A DNA stretch of 64,000 nt, taken from Amycolatopsis sp. A133 (GTDB taxonomy: Bacteria > Actinomycetota > Actinomycetes > Mycobacteriales > Pseudonocardiaceae). The position numbers were made by a program, and so were the translations under genes. Every line of letters begins with the position of its first letter. Position 1 is the first letter of the stretch. The stretch lies in assembly GCF_031082405.1 (NCBI RefSeq), contig NZ_JAVHJU010000003.1:3219-67218 (forward strand), written 5' to 3'. Below the pieces are notes generated by a model. It was not told where the DNA came from. It saw only the letters and a program-made list of their open reading frames with translations, and searched no databases. Below are positions 55,976 to 64,000 of this stretch, piece after piece.

Positions 55976-56589
55976 GCGCTTCCAAAACGCACCTTGAACG
56001 TGACTCCCGGTACCGCGACGTTTCTGCCAGCCGACATTCGCCACCCCCTGCGACCACGTCGCAGCCGCGATGCCGGCCGTCGTGGCGGACGCGTCAGAAC
56101 ACGACCAGGCGCCCATTCGACATCAGAACCATCTGGCGATTACCCGGCGACGGGAATCCGACGCAATAGTGCCGGAGCCGCCCCTCCGGGAAACAATCCG
56201 AGCCGACGACCTGCAGTGGTACGCGTTATGCCGTGTGCCGTACTTCCCTGATACGGAAGAGGTCACCGGGTAGCGAAGGCTCCACCAAACCGCCTGAACA
56301 CGCAGGTCAGAGGCTCACGCCGTCGTCGAGGAGCAGAGGACTTGGTGGCTGGATGGCGACGAAACGGCGACGCTTCCGGGCCGGAGCCACCAGCCAGCTT
56401 TAGACGGCGGCGCCATCGAGCCAGATGACCTTTACAACTTGGTGTCGTGGTGTCTCCTCGCAGCTTCCTGAGCGGAGTTGGTCGTCGAGACGCGCGCCGT
56501 CGAAGTCGACCTGAGCGGGTACTTCCCCTCTTGCCGCTACGACGGTGTCGTGGACGATCCGTGCACACCGACCAAGCCCTGGGGCGGAC
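55976..56589. other. Spacer before the recombinase operon
   Basis: About 600 bases. Some frames (a plus-strand one near 56478-56600) have fair composition but no start or site. No repeat or terminator is seen. It could contain an attachment site or the 5' part of a small regulatory gene. Confidence 0.4.
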
Positions 56590-56808
56590 ATGACGACTTC
56601 TCCGAACACCTCTCCGCGATCAATCTCAGCACCGCGCCGTTCACGACCGCCGACGCGCCACGACGCCGCCGGACTTCGTCCTCGACCTGGGCGTCGGCGC
56701 GACGACGTCGCACCCGCGGTGTTGCTGCCGACGACTCCGCCGCAGCTGACGCGGGGCGCCGCCGGCGCTCTGCTGCGGCTGCTTCTTGACGCGGACAAGG
56801 CGGCCTGA
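56590..56808 (+). CDS. Small protein preceding the large serine recombinase
   Basis: 72 residues from ATG 56590, behind GGGGCGG. A basic, disordered N-terminus leads to LTRGAAGALLRLLLDADKAA, the short helical ending common to the small proteins encoded directly before actinobacterial large serine recombinases. Its stop is two bases before the recombinase ATG. A role as recombination directionality factor or cofactor is a guess. Confidence 0.55.
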   Translation: MTTSPNTSPRSISAPRRSRPPTRHDAAGLRPRPGRRRDDVAPAVLLPTTPPQLTRGAAGALLRLLLDADKAA

Positions 56809-56810
56809 TC

Positions 56811-58595
56811 ATGCGGTTCGCGTTCTATGGCCGGGTCTCCACCGAGGACCAGCAGGACCCGGAGGCGTCTCGGAACTGGCAGCTTGCCCGCGCCAGGGCG
56901 CTGGTCGACAAGCACGGCGAGATCGTCGTCGAGTTCTTCGACATCGGGCAGTCCCGCTCGATCCCCTGGAAACGCCGTCCCGAGGCGATCCGGCTGCTGG
57001 CGGCGATGCGCGACGCCGATCGAGGGTTCGACGCCGTCGTGATCGGTGAACCGCAGCGCGCGTTCTACGGCAACCAGTACGGACTGACCTTCCCCGTCCT
57101 CGTCCACTACGGCGTCGGGCTGTGGGTGCCCGAGGTCGGCGGTCCGATCGAGCCGGAGTCCGAAGCCCACGATCTCGTCATGTCCGTCTTCGGCGGGATG
57201 AGCAAGGGCGAACGCAACCGGATCAAGATCCGCGTCCGCGCCGCTATGGCCGTCCAGGCCTCCATCGAAGGCCGCTTTCTCGGCGGCCGGCCGCCCTACG
57301 GCTATCGGCTCGCCGACGCCGGGCCGCATCCCAATCCAGCGAAAGCTGCTGAAGGCAAACGGTTGCATCGGCTCGAGCCTGACCCCGTCACCGCGCCGGT
57401 CGTGCAGCGGATCTACGCCGAGTACATCGGCGGCCGCGGAAAATTCGCCATCGCCGAGGCACTCACCCGGGACGGCATCCTCTCCCCCTCGATGAACGAC
57501 CCGGCCCGCAACCGGCACCGCACTGGGGTCGCGTGGGCCAAGGGCGCGGTCGGGGTCATCCTGACCAACCCCCGCTACACCGGACGGCAGGTCTGGAACA
57601 AGCAACGCAAAGACGAAGTCCTCATCGACGTCGAAGACGTCGGGCTGGGCCACGAAACCAAGATGCGCTGGAACACCCGCGACAAGTGGATCTTCTCCGA
57701 ACAGGTCGTCCACGAGCCCATCATCGACGTCGAGACCTTCCAGCGCGCCCAGGAGATCACCGCTGCCAAGGGCGCCGGTCGCAAGACCCGGGAACGTACC
57801 CGCACTCAGCACCGGTACGTCGTGCGGGGACTGTTGCACTGCGGGGTCTGCGGTCGTCGCATGCAGGGCCAGAAGAGCCGTGAGCAGCTGTTCTACCGCT
57901 GCCGGTACCCGAACGAGTACGGGCTGGCGAACAAGACCGAACACCCCCGCAACGTCTACCTCGCCGAGCGGGACCTCATAGGACCTCTCGACAGCTGGCT
58001 CAGCACCTGCTTCGCACCCCACCGACTCACCGAGACCATCGACGACCTCTACGACGCCCAACCGGAACTCGACATCGATCCCGGCGCAGCAGCCGCCGCC
58101 ACAACGATAGAAGAATGCGATCGAGCGCTTAGCCGCCACCGCGCAGCCCTTGAGGCCGGCGCTGACGCCGCGCTGGTCACCGGGTGGATCACCGAGACCC
58201 AGGCCCGCCGCGCCGAAGCGAAGGCACGCATCGTCGCGCAGCCTCAACGACAGCGGCTGAGCAAGCAGCAGATCAGCGACCTCGTCGAGCGGCTCGGAGA
58301 CATCCGGAACGTCCTGGCCACCGCCGACACCGAACGAAAAGCGGAGGTCTACCGGCAGCTCCAGCTGCACGCGACCTACCACCCCGGTAAACGACAAGTG
58401 CGGATCGAGACTAATCTCGATCCGCACGGTTGGGGTTATGGTAAGTGTCCGAGGACGATCTTGCTCACTATCTACACGCCTGCAACTCCTAGCTTGACCT
58501 GCAGGTTCCCGCAATTTGAACCCGAAGCCCCCGCGCCTCACGGGGTAATTGAGTGTCCGAGATCTTGCTCGATAGCAGCAACACTTAACCTTTAA
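56811..58595 (+). CDS. Large serine recombinase (integrase)
   Basis: 594 residues from ATG 56811. The catalytic domain opens FYGRVSTEDQQDPEASR (Ser10 nucleophile, Arg8) and includes GGMSKGERNRIKIRVRAAM. The recombinase domain (about 165-330) follows with GVIILxNPRYTGR-like and RAQEITAAK stretches. A zinc ribbon has CGVCGRRM (about 346-353) and YRCRY. The coiled-coil and C-terminal part are complete to VRIETNLDPHGWGYGKCP. After that, about 45 residues (ILLTIYTPATPSLTCRF onward) are unlike the family and may be read-through into an attachment site. Such enzymes integrate phages or integrative elements without host factors. It lies at the boundary to the A+T-richer block. Confidence 0.93.
   Translation: MRFAFYGRVSTEDQQDPEASRNWQLARARALVDKHGEIVVEFFDIGQSRSIPWKRRPEAIRLLAAMRDADRGFDAVVIGEPQRAFYGNQYGLTFPVLVHYGVGLWVPEVGGPIEPESEAHDLVMSVFGGMSKGERNRIKIRVRAAMAVQASIEGRFLGGRPPYGYRLADAGPHPNPAKAAEGKRLHRLEPDPVTAPVVQRIYAEYIGGRGKFAIAEALTRDGILSPSMNDPARNRHRTGVAWAKGAVGVILTNPRYTGRQVWNKQRKDEVLIDVEDVGLGHETKMRWNTRDKWIFSEQVVHEPIIDVETFQRAQEITAAKGAGRKTRERTRTQHRYVVRGLLHCGVCGRRMQGQKSREQLFYRCRYPNEYGLANKTEHPRNVYLAERDLIGPLDSWLSTCFAPHRLTETIDDLYDAQPELDIDPGAAAAATTIEECDRALSRHRAALEAGADAALVTGWITETQARRAEAKARIVAQPQRQRLSKQQISDLVERLGDIRNVLATADTERKAEVYRQLQLHATYHPGKRQVRIETNLDPHGWGYGKCPRTILLTIYTPATPSLTCRFPQFEPEAPAPHGVIECPRSCSIAATLNL
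58446..58574. repeat. Imperfect direct repeat at the recombinase 3' end
   Basis: GTGTCCGAGgacgATCTTGCTC at about 58446-58467 recurs as GTGTCCGAGATCTTGCTC at about 58553-58570. The pair lies where the recombinase reading frame turns unusual and where composition falls. It may be half-sites of an attachment site or a product of integration. No second copy of the pair is seen elsewhere in the window. Confidence 0.5.
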
Positions 58596-58747
58596 GAAAT
58601 TTAGTTGCCAAACATTCAATATTTCGGCGGCAGGATCCTACCACGCAGGACACGCTTATGGAACTCTTTCACAACAGAGAAGCGTTTATGATTAGTTGCC
58701 CAAGATGAACGAACGCCGAGCACATCACATCCTTGGTCAAATATTTA

Positions 58748-59455
58748 TCACGGCCTTGGCACCAACTCGACATATAGAGGACTTGCAACTATAGTCCGAT
58801 AGTCCGCTTTTTTCGCCCTCTCGCGGGACAAAACATTTGCAGTTACCCGAGCAAAACCAGTCATCCACATAGCGAACCCAGACGAAAGACCATTCTCTAG
58901 TTTTCGAAGAAGCAGAGGAACATGCTGTAGATCTGCTCCATCCATGCGGTCAGCAGTTAACGCCCGCAGAACTTGAACAAACCCATATGAGCTAGAGGGA
59001 GCCAGCAGCATCCCCTCTCGCGCAGGCGGCTCGATCGCAGCCTGGTCCATTAAGTGCTCAGCAGCACCATGAAGCAGCAATCGAGTAGACGGCATCTCAT
59101 CCCCCAAGACATCCCAGAACAAGAGCACCGGCACCTTATCCGCCGCCTTCCTGCTCCGGCTAACATCGACAATCCGGTAGTTCATTCGAGTCTCAAAAAC
59201 AACCCAATCGCCAGGCTCAAGAGTTTCGCTCTCATACCACCGTGCCCCCCTGTCCAACGAGTCGATATGACGAGTAATTCGAGAAAGACCTGGATATCGG
59301 CGATTTACGTCGTCAGAGAAAGCCAGCTTGGCGCCACCCCCGAAGGGGACCTTAATTTCAGCCTCACGCACTCTTCGAAAGAGCCCAAACTTGGAATCTC
59401 GAACATCTTGAAAGGAGCGAATCTTCCGCTGTGAAACATAGATCAACTCACGCAC
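58748..59455 (-). CDS. Unknown protein, partner of the TIR-kinase
   Basis: 235 residues from GTG 59455, five bases after AGGGGG. The opening RELIYVSQRKIRSFQDVR resembles the actinobacterial group annotated as SAVMC3_10250 or DUF7019-like. The domain continues with GDWVVFETRMNYRIVDVSRS and VPVLLFWDVLGDEMPSTRLLLHGAAEHL. These proteins often lie beside NLR, kinase or TIR genes, and their role is unknown. Codons are A+T-rich, like the kinase gene 45 bases upstream, so they came together. Confidence 0.65.
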   Translation of the reverse strand: MRELIYVSQRKIRSFQDVRDSKFGLFRRVREAEIKVPFGGGAKLAFSDDVNRRYPGLSRITRHIDSLDRGARWYESETLEPGDWVVFETRMNYRIVDVSRSRKAADKVPVLLFWDVLGDEMPSTRLLLHGAAEHLMDQAAIEPPAREGMLLAPSSSYGFVQVLRALTADRMDGADLQHVPLLLRKLENGLSSGFAMWMTGFARVTANVLSRERAKKADYRTIVASPLYVELVPRP

Positions 59456-59500
59456 ACGAGCCCCCTGGCCACTTCTAGGACTATTTACAAGAGATCACAA

Positions 59501-61309
59501 CTAGTAACCTCGACGGATAACGGCGATCAAGATCTCAAGAAGCGCATTCGCAGTTAATCGATCAATTGAAAGATTTAGCCACCGAGCTGGAACCACTCGC
59601 CAAGATGAATTTGAGCCCACCGACTGGTACCTAACCTCAGCAAGAATCTCCCCCTCGACCGTTGAACGAATTTCACCCGAAAGGGTTCCATCCACATTAC
59701 TCGCCGCAGCGGAGTTATCCCGAGGATTCAGAATTTCGATCTCTATACCCAGATCAATCCAACGAAGCGACCACAGTAGTTCACCATCCTCGAATCGCAC
59801 TTCGGTCGAAGGCAAAGCAGATCGCGCCTGTTCAAATGCATCGCGAATTAGAGTTCGCAGACCAAGTAGAGCATTGGCTAAATTACGATCTTCGTCATCC
59901 TCAACTGGCTCTTCTCTACTTTTTCTCTGGATCTCTAGGGCAACACGCTGGAGATCCAGTTGCAGCGGCGTAAACTCCTGCCCGCTGCCTACGATGACTT
60001 CAAGTACAGACCTGGCGTCTTGAGGTCGCTCATCCGGGTCCTTTGCTAGCATTCTCTCGATCAGGCGGGCAAGTGAAGGAGCGACGGATTCAGGCAATCG
60101 CGGTATTGGCGCCGACACGTGCATGTTCATCATGTCGACGTCACTACTAGCGTCGAATGGCCGAGAACCAGTTAAAACTTCATAGGATAGAACACCGAAG
60201 GCGTAGAGGTCACTCTTGACGGTCGCTGCTTTTGCCTCCCACAATTCAGGGGCAATGTAGTGCGGAGTTCCGAACCCCCGGAAAGTAAAGGTTCCAGTTT
60301 CCTCCCTAAGATTTCGCGCTAACCCAAAGTCTGCGAGCTTCCAAACACCATTAACATCCAAAACATTCGACGGCTTAAGGTCTCGATGCAGGACTGAGAC
60401 AGTAGCAAGTTCAACGAGCCCCTGAGCTACGTTCCGCAGAACTACAAGCTTCTCATTGGGACTCAAGCTTCCATCGTCGATGGCCGCACGCAATGATCTA
60501 CTAGCGAGCGGCATAACCAACAGTAAAACGTCCTCAAATTGGGCCGTGTCCAGAATGGGAATGATGTAGTCAAATCGCTCGGCAGTCAGCAAGCCGGCTA
60601 CATTCACTTCGCGCTGACGAAGCTCAAATGCGCCGGTAGTTTGAGCGCGCAGCAGCACGCGCTTCACTGCGACCGGAAAATTGTCTGCCCCACTGCCCCT
60701 GAAAACAAATCCATACGCACCCTCGTCACTTACTACCTCGCGAGTGTCGTACGTCCACCAAGTCCCACTCGCTCCTTGAAATGAGCGCACCGGACCTTCA
60801 GCCGAAGTGAGCGACACCCGACCGCCAGCTGTCGAGACGACTCCAGCATATGGGTACCGATCTCGCAGATAGTCGAGGAGCGTCTCCATCTTCGGCTTCA
60901 GCTGCTCACTCGCCAGCTCCATATACTGATATCCAGCGAACTTTTGGAGAGCAAGAGGAAGATCGTCGACGTCCGGAAAACGAGCATTCGGCAACAGAAC
61001 GGGAAGAATAAGAAGATTGTTAGCCAATGCTTGAAGAATCTCAGCGCGCACCCAGTCTCGCGGATCATCGAGCGCGCGAACGTCGAGTTTCTTCGCGCGA
61101 ACCGTAAGCCATTCTGGTCCAATAATTGATATAAATAGATCCGCCTCAGCGAGCGCGAACTCGATCTTCGGGCCATATCTAGACCCAGGAGCAAGTGAGC
61201 AAGCTGCCGCAAAAATATTCTCTTCACCGAAAATTTCTGACAGCTCACGATACAAGTCAGATACAAACGAAGTGTCGGTGAATCGATAGTTCACAAAGAT
61301 CCGCGGCAT
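59501..61309 (-). CDS. TIR domain fused to a Ser/Thr protein kinase
   Basis: 602 residues from ATG 61309. A TIR domain (about 1-135) reads IFVNYRFTDTSFVSDLYREL, DLFISIIGPEWL and RDWVRAEILQAL, with Glu90 the likely NADase residue. A Ser/Thr kinase domain (about 188-445) has a glycine loop EGAYGFVFRG, Lys216 in VAVKRV, the catalytic loop HRDLKPSN (308-315) and DFG (327-329), all intact. The last 150 residues are a helical/beta domain without a name. TIR enzymes destroy NAD+ when activated; the kinase may sense the trigger or be controlled by the TIR. Pairing with the gene at 58748 and the A+T-rich codons mark a transferred defence unit. The exact fusion is uncommon. Confidence 0.9.
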   Translation of the reverse strand: MPRIFVNYRFTDTSFVSDLYRELSEIFGEENIFAAACSLAPGSRYGPKIEFALAEADLFISIIGPEWLTVRAKKLDVRALDDPRDWVRAEILQALANNLLILPVLLPNARFPDVDDLPLALQKFAGYQYMELASEQLKPKMETLLDYLRDRYPYAGVVSTAGGRVSLTSAEGPVRSFQGASGTWWTYDTREVVSDEGAYGFVFRGSGADNFPVAVKRVLLRAQTTGAFELRQREVNVAGLLTAERFDYIIPILDTAQFEDVLLLVMPLASRSLRAAIDDGSLSPNEKLVVLRNVAQGLVELATVSVLHRDLKPSNVLDVNGVWKLADFGLARNLREETGTFTFRGFGTPHYIAPELWEAKAATVKSDLYAFGVLSYEVLTGSRPFDASSDVDMMNMHVSAPIPRLPESVAPSLARLIERMLAKDPDERPQDARSVLEVIVGSGQEFTPLQLDLQRVALEIQRKSREEPVEDDEDRNLANALLGLRTLIRDAFEQARSALPSTEVRFEDGELLWSLRWIDLGIEIEILNPRDNSAAASNVDGTLSGEIRSTVEGEILAEVRYQSVGSNSSWRVVPARWLNLSIDRLTANALLEILIAVIRRGY

Positions 61310-61315
61310 CCCTAC

Positions 61316-61321
61316 AGTATA
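61316..61321 (-). promoter_or_regulatory. Candidate -10 box of a leaderless transcript
   Basis: TATACT lies six bases before the ATG of the TIR-kinase gene, with no ribosome site beyond GGG in between. This spacing puts transcription start on the initiator ATG, as in actinobacterial leaderless mRNAs. A -35 box is not clear. Confidence 0.45.
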
Positions 61322-61588
61322 TCAGTCGTGTCAGGCCATCACGAAAGAACTCCGACACGTCCGTAACAGATTACCGACAACTACAGATCGAACCTGTGTA
61401 ATAATTCAGTCGACCTACCTCGCTCTGTGCCGCATGACGTCGCCACCATCGTTGTCGCGGCCGGCAGCTAGTTGTTTCGGGTCGTGACCTTGGTGACGCG
61501 GGCGAGGGCCTTAGACGAGGGGACGGGTCTTTCCGCGGCAGGATGAGAAGTGCGACCCACTCGCCCCGCCGAGCAGAAAGACCTGTCC

Positions 61589-61905
61589 GTGCACCACCGT
61601 AATGCCCCGCTTTCTGTCGAGGGCCGCCGCCGGCTCGTCGCGCGATGCCAGACCCGCCCGATCGCCACGTCGCCGCCGAGACGGGCATCTCCCGACAATG
61701 CGCATCCAAGTGGGTCAACCGCTGCCGCCGCCACGGCGAAGCCAGCCTGCACGACCACCCCACCGTCCCGCACCGCCAGCCCACCGCCACCCCCGCCGAG
61801 GTCGTGGCCCGGATCGAGCAGCTGCGCCGGCAGCGGAAGTACTCCGCCCGCCGGATCGCCACCGAGCTGGCCGCCGACCCCACGGTTTACGCTGTGCGCA
61901 CCCAG
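61589..61905 (+). pseudogene. IS481-family transposase, N-terminal fragment
   Basis: From GTG 61589 the sequence reads HHRNAPLSVEGRRRLVARC, then one frame over VAAETGISRQCASKWVNRCR and PAEVVARIEQLRRQRKYSAR, the helix-turn-helix of IS481 transposases. A frameshift lies near 61645, and the DDE domain is missing. No inverted repeats are visible. It separates the TIR-kinase and the nuclease unit. Confidence 0.7.
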
Positions 61906-61954
61906 AACCGAACCCGCTCGTCCTCTACTGACGACCGTACGTCCACACCTGTGA

Positions 61955-62356
61955 CTAAAATCTGTCAGGATCTCGCGGGTTTTCGACCGTGAACCATCGA
62001 TGCTCGTGGATTGACATATCTAGCCCGTAGTGCCTGGTCTTGTATTGCTTAAGCGCGGCCTGCCACTGACTTAACACAAGAACGACGTCACTATTCTGCG
62101 GCAGCATGTCCTCGTCAAGCAGGTCAACGAACCCGTGGCTTGGATCTTTTTCGAGAACGCTTGACAGCTCGGTCAATAGTCGATTGATCATCTTAATCTT
62201 GAGCGAGTTGACGACGCCGTCCTGCTTTTTCTTCGACAGCTCGGTCATCTCCCGATGCGCCGCTTCGAGCATCGGGACGAGCCGGTCGTAAGCTGCAGCC
62301 TGCGCCTCAGTCGGCGGTGGCGAAGCGGGGTCCGGGACACCTGCATTGCGAGCCAT
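61955..62356 (-). CDS. Small helical partner of the nuclease
   Basis: 133 residues. The ATG at 62356 follows AAAGG by five bases; the longer frame is noise. A proline-rich start is followed by helices (AYDRLVPMLEAAHREMTELSKKKQDGVVNSLKIKMI) suited to coiled-coil dimerisation, then a mixed end (SDVVLVLSQWQAALKQYKTR). It follows the nuclease gene by ten bases. No family is recognised; an immunity or regulatory subunit is a fair guess. Confidence 0.7.
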   Translation of the reverse strand: MARNAGVPDPASPPPTEAQAAAYDRLVPMLEAAHREMTELSKKKQDGVVNSLKIKMINRLLTELSSVLEKDPSHGFVDLLDEDMLPQNSDVVLVLSQWQAALKQYKTRHYGLDMSIHEHRWFTVENPRDPDRF

Positions 62357-62366
62357 ACTAGCCTTT

Positions 62367-63779
62367 CTACTTCGGAAGCTTACGCGTGAACTCGACGTAC
62401 TTCTTGCGAAGCCCCTCAATAGGACGTCGGCCGGAGTCGAGCAGGTCGACCATGAGTGCGAGGCCTGAGTCATCGATACAAAGAATAGCGTAGCGCTTGG
62501 AGGAGTGCAGGTCGACAATGTTACGTTGGACATTAGCATGCGGAGGTACACGCCCAACCAGAACACCAAATCTACCCATGTCTTCGTTATCAAGGTAGCG
62601 GTATAACTGGTTTACATTTTCAGTCTCTAGTGCAGCAACATTCTTTAGTTCGAACACTGCCTGACGGGCGCCATAGAGAGCACGCAGATCCGCCAGAAAC
62701 GGTGTCTTGCCGTCATTATGGAAGATAACATCACGGATATGCGCACCACTCGCCGTCCGAACCTGCGCGGCAGCGAGATCGAGTTCCGGATACAGTAGCG
62801 ATGACAAAAGATCGAACGCTAGGTCCTCGAACTTCTTGTCAGTACCTTCCCCACGCCCAGTGCTTAGCGCTTTTAGGTTTGCGATCTTCTTTTTTAGGGT
62901 ACTAAGCCTTAGCGGAGAAAATATCGGGTCAGGGCCACAATTTTGAGCATTCGCCTCCCTTTCTGCAACATACCCCTTGACGACATCGAAATGAGCACGA
63001 TTGAACGCGAGCACGTCCCGTTTCGCGATCGCCGAACTGGCCCGCCCCGGAGGCAAGACGAGGGGAGCATAGGTTGTGCGGTAGTAATCCCCGTAGTTAA
63101 TCCACGGGAGATGTCGGAGCAGGTCTAGCGGAGCGAGCAAAACTGGCGAGCCATCGATAGGGCTGAATGGTAGGCTCGCTTCAAAGTTTCGCCAATCGAG
63201 CCGCTCGGCGTCCCAACTCGTCAGGCGGTACTTCCGAGTAGGGATACCTTGGTCTACACAACAACGCTCCGTAAACTGCGCGAACCAGGCCTTGATAACC
63301 GACGCCGTCAAGTCACTGATCCGATCCTCAGCAATGCCAGGGACCAGCAGAGCGAGCATCTCCAAGTGATTGAGGCCCGACGACTGAAGCTGCGGGATCT
63401 GCCCAATCATTTCAATAATTGCAGAGATCGTACCCGGTCCCAATGCAGAGCCGCGCTTAGTGCCGGCAGCATATCCGAGCCCGAGCTCGACAGGCTCGCG
63501 GACCTCACCAAGAAGCACTCGGGCTTTCATCGTTCTGCCGTCGACAACGTGCCTCCGAACCTCCTCGACGAAGCTCAATATCGTAGCGTGCAGAGACTGA
63601 TATTCTGGACGGTCGGATTTCCAGAGCAAGAACGGGTCCAGGTAGAGAGGGAGGTCTTCCCGCAGGTGCGGCACGGCGAAGTTGACCTCGTCTTGTCGAA
63701 TGACCAGGCCAAAGACGTCGCTCAGGCGCGGATTGACCAACCCGTCACCAAGGTTCGCTTGGCCGTCTTCTGACGTCAC
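62367..63779 (-). CDS. PD-(D/E)XK-type nuclease with large N-terminal domain
   Basis: 470 residues from GTG 63779, six bases after AAGGAG; an upstream reading to 63809 lacks a site. The N-terminal 300 residues read FAVPHLREDLPLYLDPFLLW, EPVELGLGYAAGTKRGSALG and LVPGIAEDRISDLTASVIKA, a block conserved in a widespread uncharacterised family. The C-terminal domain has IRDVIFHN, FLADLRALYG and AVFELKNV, a plausible D...ExK active site of the restriction-endonuclease fold, close to Mrr-like enzymes. It is the first gene of a two-gene operon. A+T-richer codons than the main chromosome suggest acquisition. I infer a nucleic-acid-targeting defence enzyme. Confidence 0.72.
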   Translation of the reverse strand: MTSEDGQANLGDGLVNPRLSDVFGLVIRQDEVNFAVPHLREDLPLYLDPFLLWKSDRPEYQSLHATILSFVEEVRRHVVDGRTMKARVLLGEVREPVELGLGYAAGTKRGSALGPGTISAIIEMIGQIPQLQSSGLNHLEMLALLVPGIAEDRISDLTASVIKAWFAQFTERCCVDQGIPTRKYRLTSWDAERLDWRNFEASLPFSPIDGSPVLLAPLDLLRHLPWINYGDYYRTTYAPLVLPPGRASSAIAKRDVLAFNRAHFDVVKGYVAEREANAQNCGPDPIFSPLRLSTLKKKIANLKALSTGRGEGTDKKFEDLAFDLLSSLLYPELDLAAAQVRTASGAHIRDVIFHNDGKTPFLADLRALYGARQAVFELKNVAALETENVNQLYRYLDNEDMGRFGVLVGRVPPHANVQRNIVDLHSSKRYAILCIDDSGLALMVDLLDSGRRPIEGLRKKYVEFTRKLPK

Positions 63780-64000
63780 GCCACTCTCCTTCGCACATCT
63801 TGCCCGCAACTTCCACCGGAGTTGCGACAGAACGCCCTCGATGTCGCACGGACGGCCTCCACTTAGTATCTCCCAAGCCCACCGGGATGCCGAACACGTG
63901 CACCAGGCGTGTCCTCCGTCGCTGCGGCTCTGTTTACTGCAACAGCCAACCGACCGGCGATCACATTGCGCTTTAACATGTTAACCCTCTGTGAGAGAGT

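Noticed and set aside
56400..58619. 739-codon minus-strand open frame opposite the serine recombinase
   Set aside because: The plus strand has clear catalytic and zinc-ribbon motifs; the minus frame is the high-GC shadow.

Overview
The window is GC-rich (about two thirds G+C, strong G/C at third codon positions). It uses many GTG/TTG starts and four-base overlapping stop/start pairs. Its genes are typical of filamentous actinomycetes: an AfsR/SARP-type BTAD regulator, a WXG100-like protein with a DUF1023 hydrolase, Tat and lipoprotein secretion, and a ShbA-like sigma factor. I infer a Streptomyces- or Pseudonocardiales-type chromosome; the genus cannot be read from the sequence. No rRNA, tRNA or CRISPR array was found. 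Most of the window is an accessory island crowded with defence genes, regulators and decayed mobile elements.

Layout. 0-2.7 kb (-): a small helical protein ending in a RHIM-like amyloid motif, followed by a DUF4062/NB-ARC/TPR NLR that carries the matching motif at its N-terminus and runs off the left edge. 2.9-9.8 kb: two serine-recombinase relics flank an operon for a Tat-exported protein with about 64 cysteines and a MauE-thioredoxin-thioredoxin membrane protein; after them come decayed PIN-like and DUF6998-like genes. 10-15.3 kb: an orphan protein resembling eCIS cargo, several small unknowns and an intact DUF6998-like gene. 16-18.5 kb: a WXG100-like/DUF1023/lipoprotein operon. 18.6-22 kb (-): a small membrane protein and an AfsR-like regulator. 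22-24 kb: a terminator and a group II intron maturase relic. 24-32.9 kb (+): a complete type III Wadjet operon, jetA-B-C-D. 33.4-38.8 kb: a target-recognition/HEPN-like gene, a frameshifted IS110 element, and remnants of a PaeR7I-like nuclease and of Shedu. 39-40.7 kb: an unknown protein and a nucleotidyl-cyclase-like protein.

40.7-46 kb: relics (P-type ATPase, TPR, IS5, CD-NTase-like) and small membrane proteins. 46.2-49 kb (+): a second amyloid-motif effector and its NLR, here an NB-ARC plus NACHT tandem with a frameshift. 49.6-51.8 kb: two sigma-like genes and a paralogue of the small membrane protein near AfsR. 52.4-54.6 kb (-): a membrane protein with a small partner. 55.4-58.6 kb (+): a lipoprotein, a small protein and a large serine recombinase. 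58.7-63.8 kb (-): an A+T-richer block with a TIR-Ser/Thr kinase fusion, its downstream partner, an IS481 fragment, and a two-gene PD-(D/E)XK nuclease unit.

How the genes fit together. Wadjet is the one complete, well-known defence system. The two effector/NLR pairs share a plan: a small effector with its amyloid motif at the C-terminus is encoded next to an NLR with the cognate motif at the N-terminus. The motif pairs differ, which suggests two insulated death-signalling lines in one genome. The TIR-kinase, the cyclase-like pair and the nuclease pair are the best candidates for undescribed systems.
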